DNA from: Prevotella sp.
GTDB taxonomy: Bacteria > Bacteroidota > Bacteroidia > Bacteroidales > Bacteroidaceae
Direction: 5' to 3'
DNA length: 51,106 nt
Assembly: GCA_017548605.1 (NCBI GenBank)
Contig: JAFYZT010000025.1
Span: 1 to 51,106 of the forward strand
Positions 10,601 through 16,931 of the stretch are shown here, in pieces (position 1 is the stretch's first letter; every line of letters starts with the position of its first letter). Both the position numbers and the translations under genes were made by a program. Below the pieces are notes generated by a model. That model made no database searches and was not told the origin of the DNA. It saw only the letters and a program-made list of their open reading frames with translations.

Positions 10601-10604
10601 TCAT
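4614..10604 (-). CDS. Large secreted multidomain pectinesterase
   Basis: This 1996-residue protein has a signal peptide (residues 1-25, ending SVVAA). A 368-residue module follows twice: a beta-rich domain, an InlB/Listeria-Bacteroides repeat (about 176-253 and 544-620) and a second beta domain. Further regions are a beta-sandwich (about 765-950), two InlB-like segments (950-1110), a jelly-roll-like region (1110-1295) and a Big_5 Ig-like domain (1296-1392). The pectin methylesterase domain spans about 1395-1690. Its key residues are visible: Q1552-D1553 in GYQDTW, D1576 in RTDFFCG and R1634 in LGRPWG. The C-terminus (DGRKL, KGIYIVNGRKVVVK) resembles a short sorting tail. The enzyme should demethylate pectin, acting outside the cell or at its surface; the repeat modules are probably adhesive or carbohydrate-binding. 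Confidence 0.9.
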   Translation of the reverse strand: MNKQLRLFVGLFLAMLGMTLSVVAADFQDFSVIVNNKAGSLLTSDEQVQGTAVSFGVAVVDGVTTRVAVDDASAIATVSGTYHSDHGCTGLSVVVPVPGSVKITVGQCTYSGNTITVKNSNGETVVSKTPSSPACWKNNTSNVDELYYTGEATTLTISGMGYCPYVAVEAVNEAPSVYMVSFGLGSETAEGTVPASSEVQAGDAFTIPANKTLYKEGYTLTGWTDGSTTYDVGASVTLAGDLTLTPVFTANTKSLADRTEAVTLTWPFHPNQGAPTLNAQGSNGTGIYVVQATVEGETIDVKLDYDATSGKLSNAGRTTWTQINTGTKLTVPSCKDAVVSAEFYSSTSATTIDGQTDYTPGTSISYTVASTSETIDIVMGDNNYIGNLAVTLPVVENNVNAFVDIKANIQQPGLSDNPTTFGVFVDSEGTVTFSETTEGANMVINASSYNGSQHGWVNVVATVAVDGPVKVTVGGCNYNNSNTVTIQNTEGEVTSFTIDAGCWDKNAPDANVSSGNYMGGASTLTITCGTYTPYIAVEAIDASSASVSFSLGDVVCEGTTLPEGGTFAVGDAFTIPANKTLYKEGYTLTGWTDGSNTYDVGASVTLEGDLTLTPVFTANTKSLADRTEAVALTWPFHPNQGAPTLNAQGGNGIGVYVTQATVAGETIDVKLDYDATNGKLYNVERSTWTQINTGTKLTVPSCKDAVVSAEFYSSTSATTIDGQTDYTAGTSISYTVASSAETIDIVMGDNNYIGNLAVTLPVVESSGGDSFDNVAGTINWPVGNEETPTIASDIAGAVASATVSVGSDLTATVAQYFNKNMMKYQPTNSNAGNVEEVMIEYRVKMAAGVKFTPVSVSFDAVKVGTNNATFSYSYTTDDIESTITDMNASTVLRNDNSNASSAELNHSLDVSAASECDVFSFRFYISKTANNKQIALGNIVITGTVNGEVQEVTTYVLDVVASPAEGGSVSLYPADGEYEEGAEVKATATENFGYDFVNWTNSAGEVVSEEAQFTYTMPANAETLTANFVAVETYELALTVEGTNDYMVTLSPAPTVVDGKNMYEAGSVVTVTANQYEGLVTFTNWSNGQTAAAIDVTMNDDVTLTANYEQADIIAGWDFYKKGNSGRLADFASEDNATAAFTLTNGTSATSWLDKSTEAANGYESLKGAAVNWKTPVGEYYWQTTKMNAEQFKDINLQFQMLYNYNSYTTFNVEYSLDGESWTKFGSITMEGAKNVASFNETLPEACNNQASLYIRWIPDYDSNVAGASGNDGNAIAMVFFTGTQQMADDDVPPVLVSTIPEDDATGASATGKVVLTFDEKVQVAEGTTATLGDITLEPSVLGKTVTFSYKGLDYATAYTFTLEANSVSDLSGNVYAEPITLSFTTMERPAVNKGLYDWVVPTDGTFEDAIAAANGRTDKTTRYRIFLMDGTYTLPKSATATIRSDDGNDYPSPITYLNASNVSIIGESTDGVVITNDLADAATFAGQFGTVSVYDGISKSDVLQIGSGVTGTYFQNVTIKSGIDDALGRNIAVQDRGSKTIYKDVCLWGYQDTWTSNNNNGLYYFENGKVRGRTDFFCGKGDAYFNEVDIQVCMNTGGYISVPSTPAAKGWVFANCTIKGESSSLNGAYTLGRPWGSGTPIALWINTTMEVIPSAAGWSEMSNGWPARFAEYNSMTSSGSAVDLSGRKTVFGDGHENNPVLTEEEANAALDMSAMFGEWEPMLYTEQAPVPENVLLAGTTLTWNDSDYALLWAICKDGKVVDFTDEPTFEVDDASATWSVRAANEMGGLSEATEAVIETVTVTISSSTYATFYYEEKGFAIPEGVNAYTATKSGSVVILHPVEGVIPVGVPVVLHAEAGEYVFTRNDVSPMVSLENDLIGSEEGGKYDEEGYKYYVLCWKNKEKKVEEVGFYYQSGSQGAYAQVNAHQAFLRVENTSASADGYPFVFDEATGITSAENEMPGAKYDYYTVDGRKLNGKPTVKGIYIVNGRKVVVK
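8317..10525 (-). repeat. 1104-bp tandem duplication within the pectinesterase gene
   Basis: Two adjacent 1104-bp (368-codon) units encode the same domain order. Corresponding points are offset by 1104 bp, for example 8317 and 9421. The half with the InlB repeat and the HPNQGAPTLNAQG domain is almost identical between units; the first beta domain has diverged more. Outer limits are approximate. Confidence 0.8.
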
Positions 10605-10699
10605 GTTGTTTGTTTTAGAATATGATTAGTAAAATTGATAGTTCTTGCGGTTGATGCCGTCATCACTGACAACATTTCGGTAATTATCCAAAGTTGTTG

Positions 10700-10707
10700 C
10701 AAAAATA
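10700..10707 (-). promoter_or_regulatory. -7 box of the pectinesterase gene
   Basis: The minus strand reads TATTTTTG, matching TAnnTTTG, about 95 nt upstream of the ATG, giving a long leader. It directly follows the T-run of the hairpin at 10714-10753. No good -33 element was found. Confidence 0.5.
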
Positions 10708-10753
10708 CGAAAAAAATGACAATAAGCCGAAAAAAAACAACTTATTGTCATTT
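10708..10753 (-). terminator. Hairpin ending the arginine cluster, next to the pectinesterase promoter
   Basis: A perfect 13-bp inverted repeat (arms 10714-10726 and 10741-10753, core ATGACAATAAG) encloses a 14-nt loop. On the minus strand it is followed by a T-run, as expected for an intrinsic terminator downstream of arcA. Its position immediately upstream of the -7 box at 10700 means it could instead, or also, be an operator. Confidence 0.6.
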
Positions 10754-10756
10754 AAT

Positions 10757-10771
10757 CAATGTAAACGTTTT
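10757..10771 (-). promoter_or_regulatory. Candidate operator shared with the susC upstream region
   Basis: CAATGTAAACGTTTT occurs here and, as its exact reverse complement, at 44024-44038 upstream of susC. The core AAACGTTT is CG-centred and near-palindromic, like LacI/CcpA-family operators. The regulator is unknown. Confidence 0.35.
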
Positions 10772-10878
10772 CGTAGTGGCTCACCTGTTACTTTTTTCTG
10801 GAGTTAGAGAAGTTAAGAAGTTATCGCTACGCTTAGGAGTTAAGCCATTACCCTGCCAACTCAATCGTTTTTCCGACC

Positions 10879-10933
10879 CTCTGACATTTGGCTTAACTCC
10901 TTTAACTTCTTAACTCCTAATCTTCTTAACTTC
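10879..10933 (-). repeat. 3'-trailer repeat after arcA (GGAGTTAA family)
   Basis: On the coding (minus) strand the sequence after the arcA stop is a purine-rich array of GGAGTTAA and AAGTTAA units ending in AAGCCAAATGTCAGAGG. The same element follows ctlX, rocD, the esterase and the PKD protein, always just 3' of the stop and in the same orientation. Confidence 0.75.
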
Positions 10934-12190
10934 TCAATCACGCAGTATAGGCATCGTCATACAACGGGCACCGCCACCAGCACGGGGCAGTTCCGATGCC
11001 GGGAAGACCGCCACGAACTTCTCGTAGTCATCCATCTTCACCTTGTCTTCCACAATGTCCTTGGCCTGCAACACGGCGAAGCCTGCCTTGTCGAGTGCCT
11101 CAATGGTATAGGCGTTGCGACGGTAGCCCAACACCTTGCCATCGCCGAGTGAGAAGAAGTTTGCCCCGCTGTGCCACTGCTCACGCAACTGCACCCACGG
11201 GTCGTAGCCACCGCCGAAGATAGGTTCGATGTCCCACTCCAGATGGCGCAGTCCGGCGAGGATATCCTTCACCTGCCGGTAGCTGATTTTCCCGTTGTTG
11301 ATGGTGATGAGCGTGGTGTCCTTGCCGGCGAACAGTCCCTGTTTGCGCAGCATCGGCTCAAAAGCCATGCACTGGTGCTCTCCGAGGAAAGTGAACACCA
11401 TGTCGAGGTGTATGAACGACTCCGGCTCACGCGGCAGCTCCTGCACGATGATGTGGAACCGTTCCCTCTCACGGGCGAACTGCTGTGCCAGGTATTCGAT
11501 GCCCTTGGCATTGGTGCGCACGCCCTCGCCCACAACGAGCAGATCGGGCGACGCGATGTGAATGTCGCCTCCCTCGGTACGCGCCTTCGCGCTGTAGTTG
11601 GCGGCATTCATCGTCTCCACGCCGAAGAAATGGCGGAAGATGGCCTCATAGATGAGCGACTCGCGTTCGCGCACCTCAAACGACATTGAGTTGATGAGCA
11701 CACGGTTGTAGATGGTCGATGAGGCATCGCGGGTGAACATCAGGTTATAGAGCGGCTCGAGCAGGTAGCGGTTGTCGCTGATGCCCTCCCACTGCGGGTT
11801 CTCATACCCCTGGATGAGCACACGCGCCAGTTTGACATCATCCATGCCCATCAGCTCCTCCGCCAGACGGTCGTTGGTACTGCCCGACAGTTTGATGGGT
11901 CTGTGGCCGTAGTTGAACACACTCTCCGTGACCAGGTGTTCACGCACCTGGTCATCCTTGAGCAGTTCCTGCAAGATATCCTCTACATAGTACACCTTCG
12001 CCCAATGTTCGAGCACGCCCCGGAAACGGTCGTACTCGATGTCCACATTCAAGCGGTCGAGGATATCGCTGTAGAGCGCGTGTCCACAGTTCATGGGTGT
12101 CATGCGCTCTATCTCCACCCCCGGACGGTGGAGCAGCACAGCCCTCAGCCGTCCGGTCTCGGAGGTGACATTAACTTCACATGGTTTCAT
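10934..12190 (-). CDS. arcA: Arginine deiminase
   Basis: This 418-residue protein hydrolyses arginine to citrulline and ammonia in the cytoplasm. It has full family length, with the N-terminal motif GRLRAVLLHRPGVEIERMTP, LMFTRDAS, the acidic TEGGDIHI motif, FIHLDMVFT with the active-site His, and the C-terminal nucleophile Cys410 in GGGARCMTMPI. It is the last gene of a minus-strand cluster with rocD, ctlX and pruA. No carbamoyltransferase, carbamate kinase or arginine/ornithine antiporter is nearby, so this is not the usual ATP-yielding ADI pathway. Citrulline is probably passed to CtlX instead. The gap to pruA is about 200 bp and full of short repeats, so the genes may not share one tight transcript. 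Confidence 0.93.
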   Translation of the reverse strand: MKPCEVNVTSETGRLRAVLLHRPGVEIERMTPMNCGHALYSDILDRLNVDIEYDRFRGVLEHWAKVYYVEDILQELLKDDQVREHLVTESVFNYGHRPIKLSGSTNDRLAEELMGMDDVKLARVLIQGYENPQWEGISDNRYLLEPLYNLMFTRDASSTIYNRVLINSMSFEVRERESLIYEAIFRHFFGVETMNAANYSAKARTEGGDIHIASPDLLVVGEGVRTNAKGIEYLAQQFARERERFHIIVQELPREPESFIHLDMVFTFLGEHQCMAFEPMLRKQGLFAGKDTTLITINNGKISYRQVKDILAGLRHLEWDIEPIFGGGYDPWVQLREQWHSGANFFSLGDGKVLGYRRNAYTIEALDKAGFAVLQAKDIVEDKVKMDDYEKFVAVFPASELPRAGGGARCMTMPILRD

Positions 12191-12388
12191 AACAATGTTG
12201 AATTTTGAATGTTGAATGTTGAGTTGTCGCTTCGCAATGAAGAATTACTGAATGTGGAATGTTTAGTGTTTAGTTCTAAGGTTAGGAGTTTGGGAGTATA
12301 GGAGTATGGGAGTTTAGACAATACCCCACTTGCTCGTCACTCATCGCTCATCCCTCACCGTTCGTTACTCGTCACTCATCACTCGCTC
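12191..12388 (-). repeat. Low-complexity gap between pruA and arcA
   Basis: Read on the coding strand, the part after the pruA stop is G-rich and C-poor (GAGTGATGAGTGACGAG-type units). The part before the arcA start is C-rich and G-poor: ACTCCCATACTCCTATACTC units, then GCGAAGCGACAACTCAAC with ATTCAACATT units. The GCGAAGCGACAA element recurs at about 16885 and 41045. Confidence 0.6.
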
Positions 12389-14014
12389 TTATTTCATATA
12401 CGAATAGCGGTAGTCGGTGGGCGACACCAGCGTCTCCTTGATGACACGCGGGATAATCCAACGGATGAGGTTGAACTCACCGCCCGCCTTGTCATTGGTG
12501 CCGCTGGCACGTGCTCCGCCGAAAGGTTGCATGCCCACGACGGCTCCCGTCGGTTTATCGTTGATGTAGAAGTTACCCGCCGCATAACTCAGTTGCTCGG
12601 TGATACGTTCCACGGCCATGCGGTCACGTCCGAACACGGCACCCGTCAATCCGTAGGGCGATGTCTCGTCGCAAAGACGCACCGTCTCGTCCACCTTGTC
12701 GTCGTCGTAAGGATAGACGGTGATGATGGGACCGAAGATCTCCTCTTCCATCGATTTGAAACGAGGATTGGTGGTCTCGATGACCGTCGGCTCCACGAAC
12801 CAGCCCTTTGTCTTGTCGCACTTGCCGCCGATGACGATTTTCGCGTCTTTCGCTTTCTTGGCATAGTCGATATACGACTGGCACTTGTCGAACGACGCCT
12901 CGTCGATGACCGCATTGACGAAGTTCATCGGGTCCATCACGTCGCCCATCTTTATCTCCTTGGTCATGCGTTCCACATCGGCAAGAACGTCGGGCCAGAG
13001 GCTCTTGGGGATATACATACGCGAGGCGGCGGAGCATTTCTGTCCTTGGAACTCGAAGGCACCGCAGAACGCTGCCGTGGCCACCGCCTTCTTGTCGGCA
13101 GAGGGATGCACGAAGATAAAGTCCTTGCCGCCTGTCTCGCCCACCAGTCGGGGATAGGACACATAACGGTCGAGGTTGCTGCAGGCCTGTTGCCACAGGC
13201 TCTTGAACGTCGCCGTGGAGCCGGTGAAGTGGATGCCTGCGAAATGTTTCGACTGTGTGGCCACCTCGCCAATGAGGGCGCCGCTGCCCGGGAGGAAGTT
13301 AACCACACCATCGGGCAGACCAGCCTCCTTGTAGAGCTGCATGAGGTAGTAGTTCGACAGCAGTGCCGTGGTCGATGGTTTCCACAGCGCCACGTTACCC
13401 ATGAGGGCGGGTGTCATGCAGAGGTTCGAGGCGATGGATGTGAAGTTGAACGGGGTGACGGCGAGCACGAAGCCTTCGAGGGGCCTGTATTCGGTGTGGT
13501 TCAACTGTGCCACGCCGTCTTTGGGCTGCATGGCGTAGATTTTCGAGGCATAGTGAACGTTGTAACGGAAGAAGTCGATGGTCTCGCAGGCCGAGTCTAT
13601 CTCCGCCTGGAAGAAGTTCTTGCTCTGTCCGAGCATCGTAGCCGCATTCATGATGGGACGATACTTCGTGGCAAGCAGCTCCGCCATCTTCATGACGATG
13701 GCAGCGCGGGTGGTCCATGGTGTGCGGCTCCACTCTTTCCATGCCTCCATGGCGGCCTCGATAGCCATCTCCACCTCTTTACGACCTACTTTATGGTAGG
13801 TGGCGAGCACATGGTGATGGTCGTGCGGACAGGTGACCTGTCCTGTGTCGCCGGTACGTATCTCCTTGCCACCAATGATGATGGGGATATCGACCACTAT
13901 CTTGCTCTGGCGCTCCAACTCTTTTTCGAGTGCCACACGCTCTGGCGAACCAGCCAGGTATGTCTTCACCGGCTCATTAGCCGGTAATGGGAATGTGATA
14001 ACTGAATTGTTCAT
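12389..14014 (-). CDS. pruA: L-glutamate gamma-semialdehyde (P5C) dehydrogenase
   Basis: This 541-residue aldehyde dehydrogenase oxidises glutamate semialdehyde (the open form of pyrroline-5-carboxylate) to glutamate with NAD+. It has the class-4 ALDH layout: LAVTPFNFTSIASNL for cofactor binding, FTGSTATFKSLW, GETGGKDFIFV, and the nucleophile Cys327 in FQGQKCSAASR. EEEIFGPIITVYPY and QPFGGARASGTNDKAGG near the C-terminus are typical of P5C dehydrogenases. It is monofunctional, with no proline dehydrogenase domain, which fits a role in ornithine rather than proline breakdown. The preceding genes rocD and ctlX provide its substrate. Confidence 0.94.
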   Translation of the reverse strand: MNNSVITFPLPANEPVKTYLAGSPERVALEKELERQSKIVVDIPIIIGGKEIRTGDTGQVTCPHDHHHVLATYHKVGRKEVEMAIEAAMEAWKEWSRTPWTTRAAIVMKMAELLATKYRPIMNAATMLGQSKNFFQAEIDSACETIDFFRYNVHYASKIYAMQPKDGVAQLNHTEYRPLEGFVLAVTPFNFTSIASNLCMTPALMGNVALWKPSTTALLSNYYLMQLYKEAGLPDGVVNFLPGSGALIGEVATQSKHFAGIHFTGSTATFKSLWQQACSNLDRYVSYPRLVGETGGKDFIFVHPSADKKAVATAAFCGAFEFQGQKCSAASRMYIPKSLWPDVLADVERMTKEIKMGDVMDPMNFVNAVIDEASFDKCQSYIDYAKKAKDAKIVIGGKCDKTKGWFVEPTVIETTNPRFKSMEEEIFGPIITVYPYDDDKVDETVRLCDETSPYGLTGAVFGRDRMAVERITEQLSYAAGNFYINDKPTGAVVGMQPFGGARASGTNDKAGGEFNLIRWIIPRVIKETLVSPTDYRYSYMK

Positions 14015-14054
14015 AGTATTATTTTTATTAGTTATAGATTTTTTATTTTTAATA

Positions 14055-14116
14055 GGGAGTTAAAGTGGAAGTTAATTTGCTGCGCTCATGGGAATTAAAG
14101 TGGGAGTTAAATTGGA
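14055..14116 (-). repeat. 5'-leader repeat before pruA (TTAACTCCC family)
   Basis: On the coding strand the pruA leader carries TTAACTCCCACTTTAA-type units around a CATGAGCGCAGCAAATTAAC core, 40-100 nt before the ATG. The same element precedes ctlX, the lipoprotein at 32409 and the M15 peptidase at 41192. Confidence 0.7.
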
Positions 14117-14147
14117 CAATACTCAGTCTTTTTCTTCCTTTTTTCGT

Positions 14148-14252
14148 CCTTTGACATTTGGCTTAACTCCTTTAACTTCTTAACTCCTTTAACTTCTTAT
14201 TACTCCCTTTACCTCCCTTTTACTTTTTTACCTTTTTTACCTTTTTACTTTT
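14148..14252 (-). repeat. 3'-trailer repeat after ctlX
   Basis: On the coding strand the ctlX stop is followed by GGTAAAAAAGTAAAAAGG units, then GGAGTTAAAGGAGTTAAG units, then AAGCCAAATGTCAAAGG. This is the same 3' element seen after arcA, rocD, the esterase and the PKD protein. Confidence 0.75.
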
Positions 14253-15176
14253 TTACCTTTCAAACATTTCCCCTATCATGCAGCGGGCGCTGCCGCCGCC
14301 GGCGGTTTCTATGGCCGAGATGTCGGGAGCCACGATACGCACATCCTGTTCAAGGGTCTGCAGCTGCTCCGGTGTCAGCGAGCGGCGTGCCGTGGCACTC
14401 ATAATGAGCAGTTTCTCACCCTTGTCATTGCGCAGTTCAAGCATGTTGCCGGCAAAGTGGTGCATCTGTTCGAAAGTGATGTCCACAACCTCCTTGCCAT
14501 TTTCTTCCAACAGCCGCCGCAGGGTGGCACGCTGCCCTTCATCCCTCACGCTCTCCATGCAGACCACGGCGAAGCGAGTGCCCACATGCATCACCACATT
14601 GGTGTGATACACGGGCGTGCCCTGTTCGTCGGCACTATCGAAAAGGAAATAGTCATAACCCATCTCCCTGGCCCACTGTGCCACCACCTCGTCATTGGTA
14701 CGGGGCGAACGACAGGCGTAGGCGATATGATGGTCGCGGTCGAGAATGAGTGAGCCGGTACCTTCAAGGTACTTTCCTTTCTTTTCCCAAGGAGTCAGGT
14801 CCACCACCCTATCGAATGACTGTTTGTCAATGAGCGTTAGCAGTTTGTCCCGCTCCCACCGCCTGTTCTGTGCGAACATGGGATAGAGCACGAGCGTACG
14901 CCGTCCTTCGGCGTCCACATGCATGGAGAAACAGTTATTCGGGAAGATGGAGTCGGGTGTGAACGGCTCCGGTGTGTCTTGCAACACATCGACGGTGATG
15001 CCGTTGTCACGCAAGAGTTTCACATAATTGTCAAACTCCGTCACTGCCTGCCGCTGTACGGCCAGCGCCGCGTCGGCACCCTCGCTCTTCTGTTGGAAAG
15101 CGTTGTTCGCCGCCGTCTCCTCGTTGAACGCGAAGCGCACGGGCCGCACCATCAAAACACGATTCGTTGTTTGCAT
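14253..15176 (-). CDS. ctlX: Citrulline-hydrolysing amidinotransferase-fold enzyme CtlX
   Basis: This 307-residue protein belongs to the guanidino-group-modifying superfamily but is shorter than ArcA. Motifs seen are VLMVRPVRFAFNEETA at the N-terminus, FTPDSIFPNNCFS, EGTGSLILDR, VYHTNVVMHVG with the likely catalytic His, and the nucleophile Cys299 in GGGSARCMIGEMFE. The N-terminal signature and length fit the CtlX citrullinase type, which hydrolyses citrulline to ornithine, ammonia and CO2. The position between rocD and pruA, with arcA in the same cluster, fits that reaction exactly. The alternative is a dimethylarginine dimethylaminohydrolase-like enzyme, which is less likely given the neighbours. 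Confidence 0.83.
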   Translation of the reverse strand: MQTTNRVLMVRPVRFAFNEETAANNAFQQKSEGADAALAVQRQAVTEFDNYVKLLRDNGITVDVLQDTPEPFTPDSIFPNNCFSMHVDAEGRRTLVLYPMFAQNRRWERDKLLTLIDKQSFDRVVDLTPWEKKGKYLEGTGSLILDRDHHIAYACRSPRTNDEVVAQWAREMGYDYFLFDSADEQGTPVYHTNVVMHVGTRFAVVCMESVRDEGQRATLRRLLEENGKEVVDITFEQMHHFAGNMLELRNDKGEKLLIMSATARRSLTPEQLQTLEQDVRIVAPDISAIETAGGGSARCMIGEMFER

Positions 15177-15189
15177 CTTTATATTTTTC

Positions 15190-15245
15190 AGGAGTTAAAG
15201 TGGGAGTTAATTCGCTTCGCTCATGGGAGTTAAAGTGGAAGTTAA
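15190..15245 (-). repeat. 5'-leader repeat before ctlX
   Basis: On the coding strand the leader reads TTAACTTCCACTTTAACTCC, then CATGAGCGAAGCGAATTAAC, then CTCCCACTTTAACTCC, ending 14 nt before the ATG. It is a close copy of the elements at 14055-14116 and 32268-32390. Confidence 0.7.
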
Positions 15246-15279
15246 AATGGACATTACTCAGACATTTACTTCCGTTTTT

Positions 15280-15371
15280 CGTCCTTTGACATTTGGCTTA
15301 ACTCCTTTAACTTCTTAACTCCATTAACTTCTTATTACTTCCCTCTTTTACTTTTTTACCTTTTTACTTTT
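15280..15371 (-). repeat. 3'-trailer repeat after rocD
   Basis: On the coding strand this follows the rocD stop with GTAAAAAAGTAAAAAGG units, GGAGTTAA units and AAGCCAAATGTCAAAGG. It nearly duplicates the trailer after ctlX. Confidence 0.75.
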
Positions 15372-16604
15372 TTACTCTTCAAACGTCTCCTTAATAATGC
15401 CGATAGCTTCGCGCAGCTGCTCCTCGTTGATGCAGAGAGGTGGTGCAAAACGGATGATGTCGTCGTGTGTCGGCTTGGCCAGCAGTCCCTTTTCCTTCAT
15501 ATCGAGACAAATCTCCCATGCGTTCTTCTCACCGATGGGTTTGGTGACGATGGCATTGAGCAGACCACGACCCCTTACCTGTACGATGAAAGGAGAATTG
15601 ATTTTCTTCACCTCCTCGCGGAAGATGCGTCCCATCTTCTCGGCGTTCTCCACCAGGTGCTCATCCCTGACCACCTTGAGGGCCTCGACAGCCACGCGGG
15701 CAGCCAACGGGAAGCCGCCGAAGGTAGAGCCGTGCTCACCGGGCTTGATGTTCAGCATGATATCGTCATCGGCCAGACAGGCTGATACGGGGAGCACACC
15801 GCCGCCAAGGGCCTTGCCCAGGACAACGATGTCGGGACGTACGCCGTCGTGCTCGGAGCAGAGCATCTTTCCCGTGCGGGCGATACCCGTCTGCACCTCG
15901 TCGGCGATGAGCAGCACGTTGTGCGCATGGCAGAGGTCATAGCACTGCTTCAGGTAGCCATCGTCGGGCACGAACACGCCCGCCTCTCCCTGGATAGGCT
16001 CCGCAATGAAGGCACACACCTCGTCGCCATATTTGTCGAGAGCCTGGCGCAGTGCCTCCACATCATTGTATGGAATACGGATGAAGCCCGGTGTGAGCGG
16101 TCCGTATTTGTCGTACGAGCTGGGGTCGTTGCTCATGGTGATGACCGTCACCGTGCGACCGTGGAAGTTTCCCTCGCAGCAGATGACCTTGATATTGTCA
16201 TTGGGAATACCTTTCTTCACGGCTCCCCAGCGCCGGGCCAGCTTGAGTGCCGTCTCCACGCCTTCGGCTCCCGTGTTCATGGGCAGCACACGGTCGTAGC
16301 CGAAAAACTCGTGCATGAACTGCTCATACTCGCAGAGCGCATCGCTGTAGAACGCCCTTGAGGTGAGACAGAGCACATCGGCCTGCTCTTTCAGTGCCTT
16401 GACGATGCGTGGGTGGCAGTGCCCCTGGTTCACCGCCGAATAGGAAGAGAGGAAGTCGAAATATTTCTTTCCCTCAACATCCCACACATATACCCCTTCT
16501 CCCCTGTGGAGCACCACGGGCAGCGGATGGTAATTATGGGCACCATAATGTTCCTCGAGCGACATTAATTGCTCGGAAAGCGTTGTGTTTTTCGTTGTTT
16601 TCAT
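15372..16604 (-). CDS. rocD: Ornithine aminotransferase
   Basis: This 410-residue class III PLP aminotransferase moves the delta-amino group of ornithine to 2-oxoglutarate, giving glutamate semialdehyde and glutamate. Motifs are [20 protein letters not shown] near the start, [63 protein letters not shown], and the PLP lysine K264 in [14 protein letters not shown]. Length and the NTGAEGVE and GRGLLNAIV motifs match ornithine rather than acetylornithine aminotransferases. It is the first gene of the arginine-to-glutamate cluster. A -7 box lies 31 nt upstream of the ATG, adjoining a 16-bp inverted repeat that may regulate it. Confidence 0.94.
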   Translation of the reverse strand: MKTTKNTTLSEQLMSLEEHYGAHNYHPLPVVLHRGEGVYVWDVEGKKYFDFLSSYSAVNQGHCHPRIVKALKEQADVLCLTSRAFYSDALCEYEQFMHEFFGYDRVLPMNTGAEGVETALKLARRWGAVKKGIPNDNIKVICCEGNFHGRTVTVITMSNDPSSYDKYGPLTPGFIRIPYNDVEALRQALDKYGDEVCAFIAEPIQGEAGVFVPDDGYLKQCYDLCHAHNVLLIADEVQTGIARTGKMLCSEHDGVRPDIVVLGKALGGGVLPVSACLADDDIMLNIKPGEHGSTFGGFPLAARVAVEALKVVRDEHLVENAEKMGRIFREEVKKINSPFIVQVRGRGLLNAIVTKPIGEKNAWEICLDMKEKGLLAKPTHDDIIRFAPPLCINEEQLREAIGIIKETFEE

Positions 16605-16635
16605 AGTAAGATTTGATAATTATACGATTTTCATG

Positions 16636-16643
16636 CAAAAATA
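16636..16643 (-). promoter_or_regulatory. -7 box of the rocD cluster
   Basis: The minus strand reads TATTTTTG, matching TAnnTTTG, 31 nt before the rocD ATG. It overlaps the left arm of the inverted repeat at 16641-16676. Confidence 0.55.
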
Positions 16644-16676
16644 AGAAATAATCGGGAAACCCCGACTATTTCTTAT
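16641..16676 (-). terminator. 16-bp inverted repeat overlapping the rocD promoter
   Basis: The arms ATAAGAAATAATCGGG (16641-16656) and CCCGACTATTTCTTAT (16661-16676) pair over 16 positions with one mismatch and a 4-nt loop. The mismatch becomes a U-G wobble in minus-strand RNA, and a TTTTTG run follows. It therefore looks like the terminator of the upstream GH9 gene. It also covers the region just upstream of the rocD -7 box, so an operator role is possible. Confidence 0.6.
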
Positions 16677-16690
16677 GCTAAAATTAGTTA

Positions 16691-16876
16691 AACACCTAAC
16701 ACCCACCCCTCACCCCTCCCCAAGGGAGGGGAACAATAAACATTCAACACCTGACACCCGACACCTACCCCTAACCCCTCCCCAAGGGAGGGGAACAATA
16801 AACATTCAACACCCGACATCCGACACCTACCCCTGACCCCTCCCCAAGGGAGGGGAACAATAAACATTCAACACTC
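16691..16876 (+). repeat. Three 62-bp tandem repeats, each with a REP-like palindrome
   Basis: Three consecutive 62-bp units each hold ACACCTACCCCTAACCC-type sequence, the palindrome CCCCTCCCCAAGGGAGGGG and GAACAATAAACATTCAAC. CAAGGG recurs at 16721, 16783 and 16845. Confidence 0.9.
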
Positions 16877-16931
16877 AATTCATCGCGAAGCGACAATTCA
16901 ACACTCAACACTCAACATTCAACACTCAACA

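Larger units (their letters stand above)
10605..10933. other. Intergenic region between arcA and the pectinesterase gene
   Basis: This 329-bp gap holds the pectinesterase leader and -7 box, the 13-bp hairpin, the CG-centred motif at 10757 and a GAGTTAAG-type array (10798-10933). The array includes the conserved trailer core after arcA (10879-10933). No open reading frame of note was seen. Confidence 0.7.
16605..16931. other. Intergenic region between the GH9 gene and rocD
   Basis: This 327-bp gap holds the rocD leader and -7 box, the 16-bp inverted repeat, three 62-bp repeats, and an ATTCAACACTCAAC array with a GCGAAGCGACAA element (16876-16931). No open reading frame was seen. Confidence 0.75.

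Noticed and set aside
12527-13987. 486-codon open frame opposite pruA
   Set aside because: Antisense shadow of a clear aldehyde dehydrogenase gene; no start context or domain.
16691-16876. CRISPR array in the 62-bp repeats
   Set aside because: There are only three units, the whole unit repeats with no unique spacers, and no cas genes are nearby.
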